This document shows positions 61,911 to 64,000 of a DNA stretch of 64,000 bases, piece after piece (positions within the stretch are counted from its first letter, which is position 1; each line of letters opens with the position of its first letter). The notes below the pieces were generated by a model. The model saw only the letters and a list, made by a program, of their open reading frames with translations. It did no database searches and had not been told where the DNA came from. The DNA comes from Nocardioides marinisabuli (lineage in GTDB: Bacteria; Actinomycetota; Actinomycetes; Propionibacteriales; Nocardioidaceae), in contig NZ_CP059163.1 of NCBI RefSeq assembly GCF_013466785.1, positions 2,170,001-2,234,000 of the forward strand, written 5' to 3'. The translations under genes and the position numbers were made by a program.

Positions 61911-63155
61911 GTGACCACCACCTCGGCCGTACGCCGTCTGCTCGCCGCCCTGCTGTCCGTGCTGGTCGCGGCCCCCCTGGTGCTCGGAGTCCAGGCGCAT
62001 GCCCGATCGGTGACACCTCCCGAGCCGGACGGCCTCGTCGTGCGCTGGTTCGTCCAGGACCGCTTCGTCACCCTGTACTGGGCCCAGCCGTCGGTGCCGC
62101 CCGACCACTACGAGGTCACCACCCACGTCGGCGGGGAGGAGCGCAGCCACGAACGCCACGAGGCGGACGTGACCTGGACCGGCGCCTTCCTGGGGCACGA
62201 CCCGACCGGCACCCCCGTCGAGGTGTCGGTGCGCGAGGTGCGCGGGGGCCAGCCCGGGCCGCGGACGTCGTTCGTGGCGCAGATCGGGGCCTCCCCGGCC
62301 GGGAAGGTGAGCGACGTCCGGTCCGAGAGCCGACCCGCCGAGGACGTGCTGCGCCTGGACTGGGCCGCCCCGTCCGGAGCCGACGACGGCGCCCTCGGCT
62401 ACCACGTCTCGCTGACCGACGAGAACGGCGACCGCGCCACCCGCGACTACCTCGTGGACGACCCGTGGCTCGAGGTGGCCACCGATGGTGTCGGCGCGAC
62501 CTTCCGTGCCCGGGTCGAGGCGGTCTCTCCCGGCGGCTACGGCCCGGGAGTCGAGGAGCAGGTCGTCTACGAGGACGTCCCCGGGCCGGCGATCGACCTC
62601 AACGCGCGCCCGCGCGCCGGAGGGTTCAGCCTGAAGTGGCACCACGCCAAGGGCAACCAGGCGATCTCGTGGGAGGTGCTGGTCGACGGAGTCGTCGTGC
62701 CGGTGCCGACCCGGACGGGCACGAGTCGCACCCTTCTCGCCGACGTGACCGGCCTGGAGACCGGGACCGAGTACGAGATCGGCGTCCGTGGGATGAACAG
62801 GCACGGGGGCGGGCCGGTGCTCGCCACGATCGCGCGCACCTACGACCTGCCCGACCAGCTGGCCGCGCCGCGGGTCGAGCGAGGTCCCAGGGGTGGCGAC
62901 CTCAGCGTGCGGGTCTCGTGGATGCCGCCGGCGGACTGGGGCGGGGGAGAGGAGTGCTGCTACCGCATCACCGGGCACGGACCGGCCGACCGGGCAGGCG
63001 GGCCGGCCCTGGTCGTGCGCTGGAGCGACGCGCCGGCCACCCGCTTCGACTTCCCCGTCGGGCGACCCGGGAAGTGGCGGTTCCAGGTCGAGGCCAAGAC
63101 CGGCGCCGGGTTCAGCCCGGTCAGCGAACCGAGCCGGTGGGTGCGAGCCCGCTGA
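61911..63155 (+). CDS. secreted fibronectin type III repeat protein
   Basis: 414 residues. Signal peptide (TSAVRRLLAALLSVLVAAPL, cleavage near AHA), then four FN3-like beta domains of about 90 residues, recognisable by DGLVVRWFVQDRFVTLYWAQ, VLRLDWAAPSGADDGALGYH, LETGTEYEIGVRGMNRHGGG and VRVSWMPPADWGGGEE. No catalytic module; it probably binds surfaces or other proteins. TACCTT with a 6-nt gap before GTG 61911 suggests a leaderless transcript. It converges with the oxidoreductase gene, 9 nt away. Confidence 0.82.
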   Translation: MTTTSAVRRLLAALLSVLVAAPLVLGVQAHARSVTPPEPDGLVVRWFVQDRFVTLYWAQPSVPPDHYEVTTHVGGEERSHERHEADVTWTGAFLGHDPTGTPVEVSVREVRGGQPGPRTSFVAQIGASPAGKVSDVRSESRPAEDVLRLDWAAPSGADDGALGYHVSLTDENGDRATRDYLVDDPWLEVATDGVGATFRARVEAVSPGGYGPGVEEQVVYEDVPGPAIDLNARPRAGGFSLKWHHAKGNQAISWEVLVDGVVVPVPTRTGTSRTLLADVTGLETGTEYEIGVRGMNRHGGGPVLATIARTYDLPDQLAAPRVERGPRGGDLSVRVSWMPPADWGGGEECCYRITGHGPADRAGGPALVVRWSDAPATRFDFPVGRPGKWRFQVEAKTGAGFSPVSEPSRWVRAR

Positions 63156-63164
63156 GGCTCCCGC

Positions 63165-64000
63165 TCAGTCGCGCAGCGCGGCGACGAGCTCGCCCAGCTG
63201 CTCCGGCGCGACGTCGTACCCGGGGAAGTAGCAGCAGACCCGGTCGGTCAGGTCGCCGAAGCGGCGCTTGAGCTCGGCCGCGCACTCGCTGGGCGTGCCG
63301 CGCACCGCGATCGTCTCGATGTGGCGGGTGGTCACCAGCGCCATCATCTCGGCCACCGCGCCGGTCTTGGAGAGCGCGTTCAGCTCGGGCTGCAGGTCGC
63401 CCCAGCCCTCCACCTCGAGCACCGAGCGGTACGCCGGCGTGGAGCCGTAGAAGGCCAGCAGCCCGCCCACGCCCCGGTCGGCGGCGGCCTGCTCCTCGGG
63501 CGTGGAGCCCATCGAGACGATCGCCTGCGGGTAGATCCTGAACTCCTCGCGCGGGCGGCCCGGCCCGCGACCGGCCAGGCCCTCCTCGAGCGCGGGCAGG
63601 GTGCGCTCGCGCACGTGGCGGTGGCTGTGGAACGGCATCACCAGCAGGCCGTCGGCGACCTCGCCGGCCGCCCGCGTCATCAGCGGGCCGAGCGCGCCGA
63701 GCAGCACCGGCGCCACCCCGTGCGGGTTGGGGCCCGGCACGAAGGTCGGCGGCATCAGCGTGTGCTTGGTGAACTCGCCGCGGAAGTCGAGGCGGCTGCC
63801 GTCCTGCCAGGCCGTGAGGATCGCGCGAGTGGCCAGCACCGCCTCGCGCATGCGGGCCGCGGGCCGCGACCACGTGGCGCCGTACCGGTTCTCGATGTGC
63901 GGGCGGATCTGGCTGCCCAGCCCGAGCCGGAAGCGGCCGCCGCTCATCAGCTGCAGGTCGTACGCCGCGTGCGCCAGGTGCAGCGGCGAGCGCGGCGTGG
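63165..64000 (-). CDS. LLM-class (F420-dependent type) oxidoreductase, 5' end outside the window
   Basis: The frame is open to the right edge: it reads TPRSPLHLAHAAYDLQLMSG, then GRFRLGLGSQIRPHIENRYG, typical of the luciferase-like TIM-barrel family that uses coenzyme F420 in actinobacteria. Further motifs are APVLLGALGPLMTRAAGEVADG and a C-terminal RRFGDLTDRVCCYFPGY. About 278 residues are in the window; the first 50-70 are missing. Substrate unknown. An internal ATG at 63947 should not be taken as the start. Confidence 0.85.
   Translation of the reverse strand, partial: TPRSPLHLAHAAYDLQLMSGGRFRLGLGSQIRPHIENRYGATWSRPAARMREAVLATRAILTAWQDGSRLDFRGEFTKHTLMPPTFVPGPNPHGVAPVLLGALGPLMTRAAGEVADGLLVMPFHSHRHVRERTLPALEEGLAGRGPGRPREEFRIYPQAIVSMGSTPEEQAAADRGVGGLLAFYGSTPAYRSVLEVEGWGDLQPELNALSKTGAVAEMMALVTTRHIETIAVRGTPSECAAELKRRFGDLTDRVCCYFPGYDVAPEQLGELVAALRD

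Overview
This is a high-GC actinobacterial chromosome segment, most likely Nocardioides or another Nocardioidaceae. The inference rests on gene content and style: an F420-type luciferase-like oxidoreductase, a glucosyl-3-phosphoglycerate synthase, an RmlC-RmlD fusion, a DUF222/HNH protein, an Xre regulator next to an HbhA-like protein (as at Rv0474-hbhA in mycobacteria), many GTG starts and many apparently leaderless genes. No rRNA, tRNA or CRISPR array was recognised.

Positions 1-11.7 kb are a cell-surface polysaccharide locus with visibly lower GC than the rest: a ligase/polymerase fragment, a GT2 glycosyltransferase, two sulfotransferase-like genes, a flippase, then a mobile-element graveyard (4.76-8.83 kb), a GT4 glycosyltransferase and the initiating polyprenyl-phosphate sugar transferase. 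In the graveyard an intact IS3 copy (3-bp target duplication) sits inside an older decayed IS3, next to an IS256-type fragment and two head-on remnants of a third IS type joined at a perfect palindrome. The dTDP-rhamnose genes (rmlA, rmlB, rmlCD) lie at 16.8-20.1 kb.

11.8-20.8 kb holds housekeeping and secreted genes: a crotonase without its glutamates, a RibD-like reductase, a frameshifted zinc metalloprotease, a rhomboid protease, and a LigB-like gene that carries two copies of a dispersed repeat in frame.

21-33.3 kb is a catabolic island: a PotABCD-type ABC importer, an EamA exporter, a dienoyl-CoA-reductase-like SDR (frameshifted), a TetR regulator, an ADP-forming acyl-CoA synthetase, two MaoC-type hydratases, two crotonases and an acyl-CoA dehydrogenase. 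Three near-identical palindromes (two before the permease genes, one before the binding protein) look like the TetR operators and tie the two halves together. The substrate is unknown.

34.3-41.9 kb is a LacI-controlled operon: Rbs-type ABC importer, phosphotriesterase-homology hydrolase, PF07090-like glutamine-amidotransferase fold protein, nucleoside hydrolase and ribokinase. It probably imports and breaks down a ribosyl compound; two ATCGAT-centred palindromes in the divergent promoter region are its likely operators.

41.9-54 kb contains an M20 amidohydrolase, a PAS histidine kinase, secreted proteins, a lipase, an MFS transporter and an unusual cluster of four CAP/SCP-related secreted proteins. 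Part of it arose by tandem duplication, since a shrunken copy of the MFS 3' end lies beside the second CAP gene. 54-58.3 kb has an Nramp-related transporter, a two-component system and a frameshifted TAXI-type binding protein. 58.3-64 kb has the DUF222/HNH gene, a small membrane protein, the Xre-HbhA pair preceded by five GCTAGC palindromes, a fibronectin-III secreted protein and a partial LLM oxidoreductase.

A repeat of about 50 bp (GGGTYTCGA at one end, CTCRACCAACGG at the other) occurs eight times, always in the same orientation. Three genes carry single-base frameshifts in G/C-rich runs; these may be sequencing errors or real mutations.
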